Under the pieces are notes generated by a model. The model was not told the origin of the DNA, did not search any database, and saw only the letters and a program-made list of their open reading frames with translations. From Crocinitomicaceae bacterium (GTDB taxonomy: Bacteria; Bacteroidota; Bacteroidia; Flavobacteriales_D; Sanyastnellaceae), in assembly GCA_002693775.1 (NCBI GenBank), contig NZRP01000063.1, positions 25,220 through 63,087 on the forward strand: a DNA stretch of 37,868 nt. The letters run 5' to 3'. Below, one piece after another: positions 15,926 through 23,982 of this stretch (positions are counted from its first letter, which is position 1; each line of letters opens with the position of its first letter). The position numbers and the translations under genes were made by a program.

Positions 15926-16615
15926 TTAAAAGTTTGGTTTAAGAGAAGCGTTAGAGTGGAAATCTGTAATGACTTTCACCGCTTCCTCTGGAGTATCTAC
16001 TATAGAAAACAAGTCAGGGTCTTTGTCTGAAATAGTCTTATACTTGTCAAGCATTGTGTCTTTAAACCAATCCACTAAACCAGTCCAAAACTTAGAATCG
16101 TATAGCACTATAGGTCTTGAGTTTAGCTTCCCAGTTTGTAGAAGGGTAAGTGCTTCAAACAATTCATCCATTGTGCCAAACCCGCCTGGCATCACCACGA
16201 AACCCTGGCTGTACTTAACAAACATGACTTTCCTGACGAAAAAGTAGTCGAAATCAATGCTCTTGTCTCTATCAATGTAGGGGTTTACGTGCTGTTCAAA
16301 TGGCAGTTCAATATTCAATCCAACAGATGCACCTCCTGCATCATGTGCTCCTCTGTTTCCTGCTTCCATAACTCCAGGCCCTCCTCCAGTAATTACTCCG
16401 TAACCTGCTTCAGATAATAGCTGAGCTATTCTTTGTGCTTCTATATACACTTGTGTTTCAGGGCCAGTTCTTGCTGAACCATAAATAGATACACAAGGTC
16501 CAATTCTGTGAAGAGCTTCAAACCCTTCAACAAATTCACTCATTATTTTAAAAATAGACCAACTGTCTTTAGACATGATCTCTGTCCAAGTGCGTTGTTT
16601 GTATTGTTTTGCCAT
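15926..16615 (-). CDS. LOG family protein (TIGR00730 Rossmann fold, nucleotide phosphoribohydrolase)
   Basis: LOG proteins cleave nucleoside 5'-monophosphates (cytokinin ribotides in plants and some bacteria; often AMP) into base and ribose 5-phosphate, and were formerly annotated as lysine decarboxylases. The 229-residue product carries the two diagnostic motifs: GGGPGVMEAGNRGA (about 78-91) and PGGFGTMDELFE (about 143-154), matching GGGxxGxM and PGGxGTxxE. The N-terminus has about 30 extra residues ahead of the Rossmann core, as in the larger subgroup. It lies 27 nt after uvrA but has its own perfect -7 box (TAAGTTTG) 4 nt before the ATG, so it may be expressed separately. The T9SS cargo gene follows after 16 nt. 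The natural substrate is not known. Confidence 0.9.
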   Translation of the reverse strand: MAKQYKQRTWTEIMSKDSWSIFKIMSEFVEGFEALHRIGPCVSIYGSARTGPETQVYIEAQRIAQLLSEAGYGVITGGGPGVMEAGNRGAHDAGGASVGLNIELPFEQHVNPYIDRDKSIDFDYFFVRKVMFVKYSQGFVVMPGGFGTMDELFEALTLLQTGKLNSRPIVLYDSKFWTGLVDWFKDTMLDKYKTISDKDPDLFSIVDTPEEAVKVITDFHSNASLKPNF

Positions 16616-16619
16616 TACT

Positions 16620-16627
16620 CAAACTTA
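16620..16627 (-). promoter_or_regulatory. Perfect -7 box, 4 nt before the LOG gene ATG
   Basis: On the minus strand TAAGTTTG-AGTA-ATG. The box matches TAnnTTTG exactly, with TA at -12/-11 from the ATG. No TTTG at the -33 position. It lies in the 27-nt gap after the uvrA stop. Confidence 0.45.
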
Positions 16628-16642
16628 ACGAAGCAACTTGAG

Positions 16643-19462
16643 CTAAGCTAACATCTGAGAAAGAAATTTGCCTGTAGCGCTTTTTTCTTCACATGCGACC
16701 TGCTCAGGTGTTCCTTCTGCGACAATCTTTCCACCTCCAATACCTCCTTCAGGGCCTATGTCTATAACGTGATCGGCTACTTTGATGACGTCAAGTTGGT
16801 GTTCGATGACTACTACGGTATTACCCAAGTTGACTAGCCGTTGTAGAACATCTAAGAGCATTTCAATGTCTTGGAAGTGGAGTCCCGTAGTTGGTTCGTC
16901 GAGAATGTATAGGGTATTTCCAGTGTTTGCTCTTGAGAGCTCCGATGCAAGTTTAACCCGTTGTGCCTCACCGCCACTTAAGGTTGTGGATGGTTGGCCT
17001 AACGAGATGTAGCCCAGGCCGACGTCTTTAAGAGTAGCGATGATTTTTTTTAGCTTGGGATGCGATTCAAAAAAATCATAAGCTTCAGAGATGGTCATGT
17101 CCAGAACGTCAGATATGCTTTTTCCCTTGTATCGCACTTCTAATGTTTCTCTGTTGAATCTCTTGCCCCCACAGCTTTCACAAGGGACGTGAACGTCGGG
17201 TAAGTAGTTCATTTCTACAGTTCTTAGTCCTGCGCCCTTGCAGTCCTCGCATCTTCCTCCAACTACGTTAAATGAGAATCTGCCGGGTTTATAGCCTCGG
17301 ATTTTAGCTTCAGGTAGTAAGGTGAATAGTTTACGGATGTGGTCCATCATTCCAGTGTAGGTGGCTGGGTTGGAGCGTGGAGTGCGGCCAATGGGGGTTT
17401 GGTCTATTGCTATGACCTTGTCTAAATTCTTCAGTCCCTTTATTTCTTTATAGGGAAGTGGGTTTCTGATGGGCTCGTGAAGGTGATTTTGAAGGGCAGG
17501 GTAGAGGGTTTGGTTGATTATTGAGCTCTTGCCAGAACCGCTTACTCCAGTTATGCAGGTGAATGTTCCTAGAGGGATGCTTAGGTTCATGCCTTTTAAG
17601 TTGTGCCCTGTAGCTCCCTTGACCGTGAGCTTCTTCTTGTTGCCCTTGCGCCTCTTAGTTGGAACAGCTATTTTTTTATCTCCTCTGAGATATGCGGCGG
17701 TAGTTGAGGTGGAGCCCAAATGCTCTGATGGAGGCCCAGCCACAACGATTTGGCCTCCGTGTTTGCCAGCTCCAGGTCCTATGTCGACTAGGAAGTCTGA
17801 GGCGTGCATCATGTCCTCGTCGTGCTCTACAACGATTACAGAGTTGCCTGCGTCTCGAAGGGCTTGGAGGCTAGCTATAAGTTTCTGATTATCCCTCTGG
17901 TGTAGGCCTATTGATGGCTCGTCAAGAATGTAGAGAACTTCAGTGAGCTTGGAGCCTATTTGGGTTGCTAGTCTTATGCGTTGACCTTCTCCGCCTGAAA
18001 GTGATCTAGCAGGTCTGTCTAAGCTCAAATAGCCAAGCCCAACGTCTATCATAAAGCCTATTCTCTCCCTTATTTCCTTGAGTGGTTCGCGAGCAATTAG
18101 GTTTTGTTTGTCACTAAGTGAAGATTCAATGCCTTGGAAGAATTCGCCTAGTTTTATGAAGTCCAAACTTCCCAGCTCAGCGATGTTTTTATCTGCAATT
18201 CTAAATTGTAAGCTGATGGGCTTGAGTCTCGTTCCCTTGCAAGAAGAGCATTCAATTTTATTCATGAATTGTTGTGCCCAGCGCTTGAGCGGGATGGATT
18301 TGGCTTTAGCTGCAGCTCCTTCAACTATAGAAACAAGTCCATCATATGTAACAGTTTCATCCCTTCCAAACTTACTTGGTAGAGAGATGCTATCATTAGT
18401 TCCATAGAGTATGATGCCTATGATTTCTTCACTCAACTCACCAATAGGTGTCGTGGCTTTCATGCCATGAGAAGTGATGATCGCCTCTATTATGTTGGAT
18501 ATTTTATTGCTCGTGAGCTCGCCTAGTGGGGCAATTCCACCTTTTCTAACGCTTTTTTTAGGGTCAGGAAATACTAGGTCTCTGTCAACTTTAGCAACAG
18601 TTCCTAATCCATTGCAAGTTGGGCAGGCGCCGTATGGGGAGTTAAATGAGAATAGGTTGGGCTCTGGGTCTGGGTAGGCTATGCCTGTGGTAGGACACAT
18701 TAGGTTCCTTGAAAAGTGAACCGGTTTAGGGTTGATTACTCCGTGTTGAATAACGCTCATAGAGCCCTTGCCCAGTTTTAGAGCGGTTCTTACTGAGTTT
18801 TTTAAGCGGGAGATGTCTCCGCCAACTATGATTCGGTCTACTACCAGTTCAATGTCGTGAACTTTATACCTGTCTACTTTAAAGCCAGAGTCAAGTTCTA
18901 CAATTTCTCCATCAACTCTTGCTCTAACATACCCCTGTTTTCTTGCGTTGTCGAAAAGCTCCCTGTAATGACCTTTTCTACCCCTAACAATGGGAGCGAG
19001 GATTAAAAGTTTAGTACCGTTAAATCTCTTTTCTATGCTGTGTGAAATCTCTTCGTCTGAGTTTTTCACCATGGCTTCACCCGTTTCAATAGAATAGGCA
19101 TTTGCTGCTCTAGCGTATAAAAGCCTTAGAAAGTCGTGTACTTCAGTTACTGTTCCAACTGTTGATCTGGGATTCCTAGTTACAGTTTTCTGTTCTATGC
19201 TGATTACTGGGCTAAGTCCGCTGATGTGTTCTACATCTGGCCTTTTTAGACCTCCAATAAACTGCCTAGCATAAGAGGAAAGTGTTTCTAAATACCTCCT
19301 TGATCCCTCAGCATAGATTGTGTCAAATGCGAGAGAAGATTTTCCAGAGCCACTTACTCCAGTGAAAACAATGAGTTTGTTTCTTGGTAGGCTTACATCG
19401 ACGTTGCGAAGATTATGCTCTCTCGCTCCGGTAATTACGATTTTATCTTCCTCACCAGACAT
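16643..19462 (-). CDS. uvrA: Excinuclease ABC subunit A
   Basis: UvrA recognises bulky DNA lesions and loads UvrB in nucleotide excision repair. The 939-residue length is normal. It has two ABC ATPase modules: Walker A GVSGSGKSS at 35-43 and a second GVSGSGKSS near residue 645, ABC signatures SLSGGEGQRIRLA and TLSGGEAQRVKLA, and Walker B LYILDEPS and LYILDEPT. The second zinc finger is intact (CEDCKGAG ... CESCGGKRF). The first reads CPTTG ... CPTCNGLG, so one of the four cysteines found in E. coli UvrA is a Thr; I recall the same form in other Bacteroidota. Start ATG at 19462 lies 4 nt after nhaC. It is the last gene of the nusB-DUF1573-yajC-nhaC-uvrA run. Confidence 0.97.
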   Translation of the reverse strand: MSGEEDKIVITGAREHNLRNVDVSLPRNKLIVFTGVSGSGKSSLAFDTIYAEGSRRYLETLSSYARQFIGGLKRPDVEHISGLSPVISIEQKTVTRNPRSTVGTVTEVHDFLRLLYARAANAYSIETGEAMVKNSDEEISHSIEKRFNGTKLLILAPIVRGRKGHYRELFDNARKQGYVRARVDGEIVELDSGFKVDRYKVHDIELVVDRIIVGGDISRLKNSVRTALKLGKGSMSVIQHGVINPKPVHFSRNLMCPTTGIAYPDPEPNLFSFNSPYGACPTCNGLGTVAKVDRDLVFPDPKKSVRKGGIAPLGELTSNKISNIIEAIITSHGMKATTPIGELSEEIIGIILYGTNDSISLPSKFGRDETVTYDGLVSIVEGAAAKAKSIPLKRWAQQFMNKIECSSCKGTRLKPISLQFRIADKNIAELGSLDFIKLGEFFQGIESSLSDKQNLIAREPLKEIRERIGFMIDVGLGYLSLDRPARSLSGGEGQRIRLATQIGSKLTEVLYILDEPSIGLHQRDNQKLIASLQALRDAGNSVIVVEHDEDMMHASDFLVDIGPGAGKHGGQIVVAGPPSEHLGSTSTTAAYLRGDKKIAVPTKRRKGNKKKLTVKGATGHNLKGMNLSIPLGTFTCITGVSGSGKSSIINQTLYPALQNHLHEPIRNPLPYKEIKGLKNLDKVIAIDQTPIGRTPRSNPATYTGMMDHIRKLFTLLPEAKIRGYKPGRFSFNVVGGRCEDCKGAGLRTVEMNYLPDVHVPCESCGGKRFNRETLEVRYKGKSISDVLDMTISEAYDFFESHPKLKKIIATLKDVGLGYISLGQPSTTLSGGEAQRVKLASELSRANTGNTLYILDEPTTGLHFQDIEMLLDVLQRLVNLGNTVVVIEHQLDVIKVADHVIDIGPEGGIGGGKIVAEGTPEQVACEEKSATGKFLSQMLA

Positions 19463-19466
19463 TTTA

Positions 19467-21122
19467 TTACTCTAGTCTCTTAATCTTGTATCCAAGGCTT
19501 GCTATCACAATTGACATGATAGGGCTTACCCAGTTAAATATGCAGAATGGAGCATACGCTAGTACTGCAACGCCAAGTATACCGCTTTGGGCTACACCAC
19601 AAGTATTCCATGGAATCAACACTGAGGTAACTGTGCCAGCATCTTCAAGAGTTCTACTCAAGTTCTCTGGAGCTAAATTCTGCTCCTCGTATGCCTCTGA
19701 GAACATCTTTCCAGGTACAACAATTGCGATGTACTGATCAGAAGCCAGAACGTTAAAAGCAAGACATGTTCCTACTGTACTTCCTATAAGTCCCACTACT
19801 GAATTTACTCCGCTTATTAAGCCTTCAGTTATTCTCTTAAGAATACCCACAGCTTGTAAAACTGCTCCAAATACCATGGCGCATATTATAAGCCAAATCG
19901 TATTCATCATCCCCTGCATTCCCTTTGCTTTAAGCAAACCGTCTACGTCTTTTTTTATTGATAATAAAAGGAATTCTTGATACTTTGGGTATTCTTGAGA
20001 TTTCGCTTGATTAAGAGCTTTTTGTCTTAAAACCTTTTGTTTGTTTGCGTCTAAGTCACTATAGTATTCTTCAAAACTGACATCTAGCCACGCCATCACC
20101 TTGTCCAACAGAGAGTCTAGTCTGTTTCGATGCACTGAAAATTTCTTTATATCACTTATTAAAGCTGCTTCACACTTTTTTTCACAAGAAGTGAACTGAG
20201 TCTCTACTGCCATAGCAGTAATAGAAGAGTAGTAAGAAGCCTCTGCAAAACTCAATTCTTTACCTGCTAATTCTTTAATTGCTTGAGGTTGGAAGATTAT
20301 AGCTGAAAGACCTCCTAAGAGAACACCTACAAACAACGCGGCAGATGCAGGCACCTTCTTAGCAATCATAATTAGAACTATCATTGGAGCAATGAATAAG
20401 CCCACATGAATATTGAATTTAGAACTAATTACTTCGCTAAAAATCTCATTGTAGACAAGGTCTTTAGATTCACTTACTCCAATAAAACCAACTACTAAAA
20501 ACACAAGAAGAGCTATGGCTATACTTGGAATTGTAGTTATTGTCATGTACTTGATATGTGTGATCAAGTCTGTTCCGGCTACAGCAGGAGCAAGGTTGGT
20601 AGTATCAGATAGGGGAGATAATTTATCTCCAAAGTATGCCCCGCTAATAATAGCACCAGCCACCCATCCTTCGTGAATTCCCAGAGCTGAGCCTATTCCG
20701 ATTAAAGCAATTCCAACAGTTCCTATTGTTCCCCATGAAGATCCAGTTGCAAGGCTTAGCACTGCACATACAATACAAGCTGCAAAAAGAAAGATAGAAG
20801 GCTCTAGAATTTGTAATCCGTAGTGAATGAATGCAGGAATAATGCCGGCAAGAAGCCAAGTTCCAGTCAAAGCGCCGATTAAGAGGAGAATGATAATTGC
20901 GTCAGTAGCTTGACTTATGTTTGAAGCTATTGCCTTGCTTATTGTATCCCATTTAACTCCTCTTGCCATTCCAATTCCGCCTGCTACAAGAGCTGCTATT
21001 AGAAGGGAAATTTGGTTTGAACCAAATGAGCTGTCTTCTCCAAAGAAAATTACATTTGTACCTAACAGTCCAACAAGGAGTAGGATTGGTAGTAGTGCAA
21101 GTCCTAAGGATAGCCTTTTCAT
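19467..21122 (-). CDS. nhaC: NhaC-family Na+/H+ antiporter with a hydrophilic insertion
   Basis: A 551-residue polytopic inner-membrane antiporter, exchanging Na+ (or a related solute) for protons. The family core GSSWGTIGTVG (128-137) and GAYFGDKLSPLSDTTNLAP (161-179) are clear, as is LIPWNTCG in the C-terminal half (502-509). About 11-12 hydrophobic segments can be drawn. Between residues about 311 and 390 lies a mostly hydrophilic stretch with CEKKC and several charged helices, where I would expect only a short loop; this explains the extra length against typical members of roughly 460-500 residues. The gene sits 2 nt after yajC and 4 nt before uvrA. NhaC family members also include malate-2H+/Na+-lactate type exchangers, so the substrate is not certain. 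Confidence 0.88.
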   Translation of the reverse strand: MKRLSLGLALLPILLLVGLLGTNVIFFGEDSSFGSNQISLLIAALVAGGIGMARGVKWDTISKAIASNISQATDAIIILLLIGALTGTWLLAGIIPAFIHYGLQILEPSIFLFAACIVCAVLSLATGSSWGTIGTVGIALIGIGSALGIHEGWVAGAIISGAYFGDKLSPLSDTTNLAPAVAGTDLITHIKYMTITTIPSIAIALLVFLVVGFIGVSESKDLVYNEIFSEVISSKFNIHVGLFIAPMIVLIMIAKKVPASAALFVGVLLGGLSAIIFQPQAIKELAGKELSFAEASYYSSITAMAVETQFTSCEKKCEAALISDIKKFSVHRNRLDSLLDKVMAWLDVSFEEYYSDLDANKQKVLRQKALNQAKSQEYPKYQEFLLLSIKKDVDGLLKAKGMQGMMNTIWLIICAMVFGAVLQAVGILKRITEGLISGVNSVVGLIGSTVGTCLAFNVLASDQYIAIVVPGKMFSEAYEEQNLAPENLSRTLEDAGTVTSVLIPWNTCGVAQSGILGVAVLAYAPFCIFNWVSPIMSIVIASLGYKIKRLE

Positions 21123-21124
21123 GA

Positions 21125-21451
21125 TTACTTAACGTCTTCTTCTGTAGGAGTGCCTGTTGGGCTAAGTGCTGTTTTAGAAACTCGAATCTTTCCTGTTTCA
21201 ACTTCAAGCACAACAGTAAGGTCGCTAATTGATAAAACCTTTCCATGTATTCCTCCAATAGTGACAATTTTATCACCCTTGCTGATGCCTTCTCTGAATT
21301 CTTTTGCTTCTCTTTGACGCTTCATTTGAGGTCTAATCATGAATAAATACATGATTAAAAACATGCCACCAAATAGAATCCAAGAAGCGTAAGATTCTAG
21401 TCCTGAAGTTTCTTGAGACGCCTGATTTAAAAGTAAATTATTAAAGTTCAT
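21125..21451 (-). CDS. yajC: Sec translocon accessory subunit YajC
   Basis: YajC associates with SecDF in the inner membrane. The 108-residue protein shows a single membrane helix (about 22-41, SWILFGGMFLIMYLFMI) followed at once by the family signature RPQMKRQREAKEF, then a small cytoplasmic beta domain (GDKIVTIGGIHGKV, LEVETGKIRVSKTAL). The N-terminus has about 20 residues ahead of the helix, rich in Asn and Gln. It is 24 nt after the DUF1573 gene and 2 nt before nhaC. The nusB-DUF1573-yajC order is one I recognise from other Bacteroidota. Confidence 0.94.
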   Translation of the reverse strand: MNFNNLLLNQASQETSGLESYASWILFGGMFLIMYLFMIRPQMKRQREAKEFREGISKGDKIVTIGGIHGKVLSISDLTVVLEVETGKIRVSKTALSPTGTPTEEDVK

Positions 21452-21475
21452 TTTCTTGATTTGTGATTATGTAAG

Positions 21476-21949
21476 TTATTTTAATTCTTCTTGATTGTAA
21501 TCAGGTCCAATTACAATTCCACGAAGAGATATGTAAGTAGCTGCAGGTCTTGAATTTGTTACAATATCTATCTGCTTATTCTGCTTTCCTTGTCTGTCTG
21601 ATGAGTCGAACATTACGTCAATCACTCCACTTTCGCCAGGTTCAACGGCGTTTTTAGGCCAATTTTTAGCAACAGTGCATCCGCAAGGAGAGTGAACTCC
21701 TGCAATTAATAATGGAGCATTACCTGTATTTGTGAATTTGAATTGATGAGTAATTTTTTTTCCTGCGACAATTGTCCCAAACTCAAATACTTCATTGTCA
21801 AATTCAATTGAAGGCCTTGCAGCATTTTCAGTGTTTTCGCCTGAAGCGGTAGCAGGATTGTAGATTAGATCAGTGCTCATTCTATCGTCATCGTCACAGC
21901 TAGTTGCGATAAAGGCAAGAAAGAATAGTATGCACGTGAGAGTTCTCAT
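21476..21949 (-). CDS. DUF1573 lipoprotein
   Basis: A 157-residue predicted lipoprotein: hydrophobic signal (residues 6-15), lipobox IATSC with lipidated Cys18, then four Asp residues and a Ser/Asn/Thr-rich linker. Residues about 48-150 form a DUF1573 immunoglobulin-like domain, visible as FDNEVFEFGTIVAGKKITHQF, NTGNAPLLIAGVHSPCGCTV and EPGESGVIDVMFDSS. The CGC pair in SPCGCTV is characteristic of the family. The four Asp right after the lipidated Cys may influence sorting between inner and outer membrane, but the rule is not certain here. The ATG overlaps the nusB stop by one base (TAATG), which indicates translational coupling. Function of the family is unknown. Confidence 0.9.
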   Translation of the reverse strand: MRTLTCILFFLAFIATSCDDDDRMSTDLIYNPATASGENTENAARPSIEFDNEVFEFGTIVAGKKITHQFKFTNTGNAPLLIAGVHSPCGCTVAKNWPKNAVEPGESGVIDVMFDSSDRQGKQNKQIDIVTNSRPAATYISLRGIVIGPDYNQEELK

Positions 21950-22890
21950 TAAACTAGTCCTCTGCCAGTTTTTACAATATCTCCGCTTTCTACAAGCTTT
22001 AAAAAGAGCTGGTCAAGGATTCCATTGATGAACCCGTGGCTTTTATCAGTACTGTAATATTTTGAAAGCTCGATGTACTCGTTTAAAGTAACTTTTAATG
22101 GAATAGATGGAAATGATTTGGCCTCAGCTAAAGCCATCTTCATTAAAATCCTGTCAGTAAGAGCGATTCTTTCAAGTTCCCAATTTTGAGCGCCTTCCTT
22201 AATCAACTCCTCATTTATACTTCCTTGAGCTAATGTCTGAGTAAATAGTCCTTCCATAAAATCCTTGTCGTCGTCATCTTTTCTCCAAACTGTTAGCATA
22301 TCAACTTCTTCGTCGTCTTCTTTGATGGATTTTATAGTCTTGATAACCATAGAGCTTGCAAGATCTAAGTCGTCAAGCCAAAAGATGCTCTCCTCCTCAA
22401 GCATGTACTGAAATGACTCTTGATTAATAAGGTTCTTTCTGAACATTCTTACTAATGAATCCTTGTCGTGCTTAAAGCCACGTTCTTCTGAAGCCATGTA
22501 TTCTTTGTACACATCATTATCGATAAGGTCGCGGAACATGTTTCTAAGAAGTTCTTGATGATTTCTCCAGCTAACGCCCAACTCTTCAGAATCCCTTTGA
22601 AGGTTTTTACTATTTGCAAGAACTCTTAATATAGCATTCCTGACAAACTTCGTGTTGGGATGAAGATCCTCCTCTGATGGGATGTGCTTTTTCCTTGCGG
22701 TTTCTATCTTGTCGATAGCAATCCCTTGTAAATCAGCTACCATGTTAAGTAACAAAAGGTACAGTTCATGCATCTTTTTGATACTGTGATCAAGAGAGTT
22801 TTTTGCTTTAACAGAATCTGATTCTTCGTCTTGATAAAATCCGTAAAGGATGTGAAGAATCTTGATGCGGATGTGTCGTCTATTCAGCAT
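21949..22890 (-). CDS. nusB: Transcription antitermination factor NusB, long Bacteroidota form
   Basis: NusB, with NusE (S10), joins the antitermination complex on rRNA leaders. At 313 residues it is about twice the E. coli size, as usual in Bacteroidota, where an N-terminal helical region precedes the NusB fold. The N-terminus MLNRRHIRIKILHILYGFYQ carries the conserved R-x-K/R-A-L-Q-x-L-Y-like pattern. The C-terminal half holds the NusB core: DRILMKMALAE (about 243-253), IPLKVTLNEYIELSKYYSTDKSHGFINGILD, matching the conserved P..V.INE.V.LAK.Y.....F.NGVLD. It starts the run nusB-DUF1573-yajC-nhaC-uvrA. A near-consensus -7 box TAAATTCG lies about 16 nt before the ATG. It is divergent from the DUF4249 gene. 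Confidence 0.92.
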   Translation of the reverse strand: MLNRRHIRIKILHILYGFYQDEESDSVKAKNSLDHSIKKMHELYLLLLNMVADLQGIAIDKIETARKKHIPSEEDLHPNTKFVRNAILRVLANSKNLQRDSEELGVSWRNHQELLRNMFRDLIDNDVYKEYMASEERGFKHDKDSLVRMFRKNLINQESFQYMLEEESIFWLDDLDLASSMVIKTIKSIKEDDEEVDMLTVWRKDDDDKDFMEGLFTQTLAQGSINEELIKEGAQNWELERIALTDRILMKMALAEAKSFPSIPLKVTLNEYIELSKYYSTDKSHGFINGILDQLFLKLVESGDIVKTGRGLV

Positions 22891-22950
22891 GGTATTGTTC
22901 GTCTTGCGAATTTAGGGCATCATCCTTGCCGGAAGCAGTTCTTGTGCATC

Positions 22951-22958
22951 TACTTTTG
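22951..22958 (+). promoter_or_regulatory. Perfect -7 box, 4 nt before the DUF4249 gene ATG
   Basis: TACTTTTG-TAAT-ATG. The box matches TAnnTTTG exactly; TA is at -12/-11 from the ATG at 22963. A TTG lies 22 nt upstream (22926-22928), at the long end of the allowed -33 spacing. Confidence 0.5.
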
Positions 22959-22962
22959 TAAT

Positions 22963-23958
22963 ATGATTACTCATTTTAAAAATTTCACTGAAAGTATAAT
23001 GTTGGTGGCGATTATAGTTGTCACAGCATCAGTTATTTATGGTTGTAATAAAATTATTGATGTAGATCTGCCTGATGCAGAGCCTATGTTAGTAGTTGAA
23101 GGGACAATTAAAGAAGGAGAAAAGCCAATGGTGCTTCTGAGTAATTCAATGGGATACTTCGATCAAATTCCTGACTTCCAGGAGATCTTTGTTTCTGGTG
23201 CGTCTGTTTTTGTCACTGTAGATAGTGTTGAATATCAACTGGAAGAAACCATTCCTGCTCTGTTAGACCCAGCTCTTTTGTTAAAGCTGTCTGATCAGTT
23301 TAAAGTAGACCCATTTGAAATGGCGTTTGCTCCATTGCCTGTTTATTCAATTGTAGGTCCTACCGATCTAATAGGAGTGTCTGGAAAAACATATGACCTT
23401 AGAATTGAGCACGATAGTCTAATTGCAACAGCTTCAACTACTCTTTTTCCAACTGTACCTTTAGATGATTCTTATTTCTATATAACTGAAACTTCTACAA
23501 CAGATTCTTTAGGCATCATAAACATTGTCTATACAGACCCAGTAGAACTAGGTAATTGTTATAGGATTGCTTCTCGAAGAACTAACCAATATCCAGATTG
23601 GCATGAGCTGGCAGGAGAAGTGAAGGATCCTTATTTTGTATATCCACTAGGCTCAGCTTGGGATGATATGATATTAAATGGGGCGACCTACGATTTAGCA
23701 TATATAAGATATCCTTCTGAAAATGATCAATTAGATTCTCTTGAACAGGGCTTGTGGAAGTTGGGAGATACAGTGCTTGTAAAGCTTGAAACGATAGACT
23801 ACAATGCTTTTGAGTCAATCCTTAGTTATGAAACTGCTGCATCTGCTCAAGGAAATCCATTTGCTTCACCTACAAATGTCATAAGTCATATTGATAATGC
23901 GCTTGGTTGGTGGTATGCTTATGGAGAGCATGTAGATACTGTAATCTGCACTCCTTGA
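22963..23958 (+). CDS. DUF4249 lipoprotein
   Basis: With ATG at 22963 the product has 331 residues: a hydrophobic segment (about 14-25) and a lipobox VIYGC with the lipidated Cys at about 28, then the typical DUF4249 opening NKIIDVDLPDAEPMLVVEGTI, followed by the beta-rich body (VLLSNSMGYFD, VSGASVFVTVDS, GKTYDLRIEHD). DUF4249 proteins are surface or periplasmic lipoproteins found throughout Bacteroidota, usually right after a carboxypeptidase-regulatory/TonB-dependent receptor gene; no receptor is in this window. The frame runs 44 codons further upstream, but that part overlaps nusB on the other strand and precedes the promoter box, so the internal ATG is the true start. The DUF4139 gene follows after 24 nt. 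Confidence 0.85.
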   Translation: MITHFKNFTESIMLVAIIVVTASVIYGCNKIIDVDLPDAEPMLVVEGTIKEGEKPMVLLSNSMGYFDQIPDFQEIFVSGASVFVTVDSVEYQLEETIPALLDPALLLKLSDQFKVDPFEMAFAPLPVYSIVGPTDLIGVSGKTYDLRIEHDSLIATASTTLFPTVPLDDSYFYITETSTTDSLGIINIVYTDPVELGNCYRIASRRTNQYPDWHELAGEVKDPYFVYPLGSAWDDMILNGATYDLAYIRYPSENDQLDSLEQGLWKLGDTVLVKLETIDYNAFESILSYETAASAQGNPFASPTNVISHIDNALGWWYAYGEHVDTVICTP

Positions 23959-23970
23959 TGGATTTTGCTA

Positions 23971-23977
23971 TAAATTG
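23971..23977 (+). promoter_or_regulatory. -7-like box with TA 12 nt before the DUF4139 gene ATG
   Basis: TAAATTG, TAnnTTTG with one T missing, followed by CCTCT and the ATG at 23983. TA is at -12/-11 from the ATG. It lies within the 24-nt gap after the DUF4249 stop. Confidence 0.3.
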
Positions 23978-23982
23978 CCTCT

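Noticed and set aside
22831-22962. 44-codon upstream extension of the DUF4249 frame
   Set aside because: It overlaps the nusB start on the other strand, has no signal-peptide character and lies upstream of the TACTTTTG box; the ATG at 22963 places a proper lipoprotein signal at the N-terminus.
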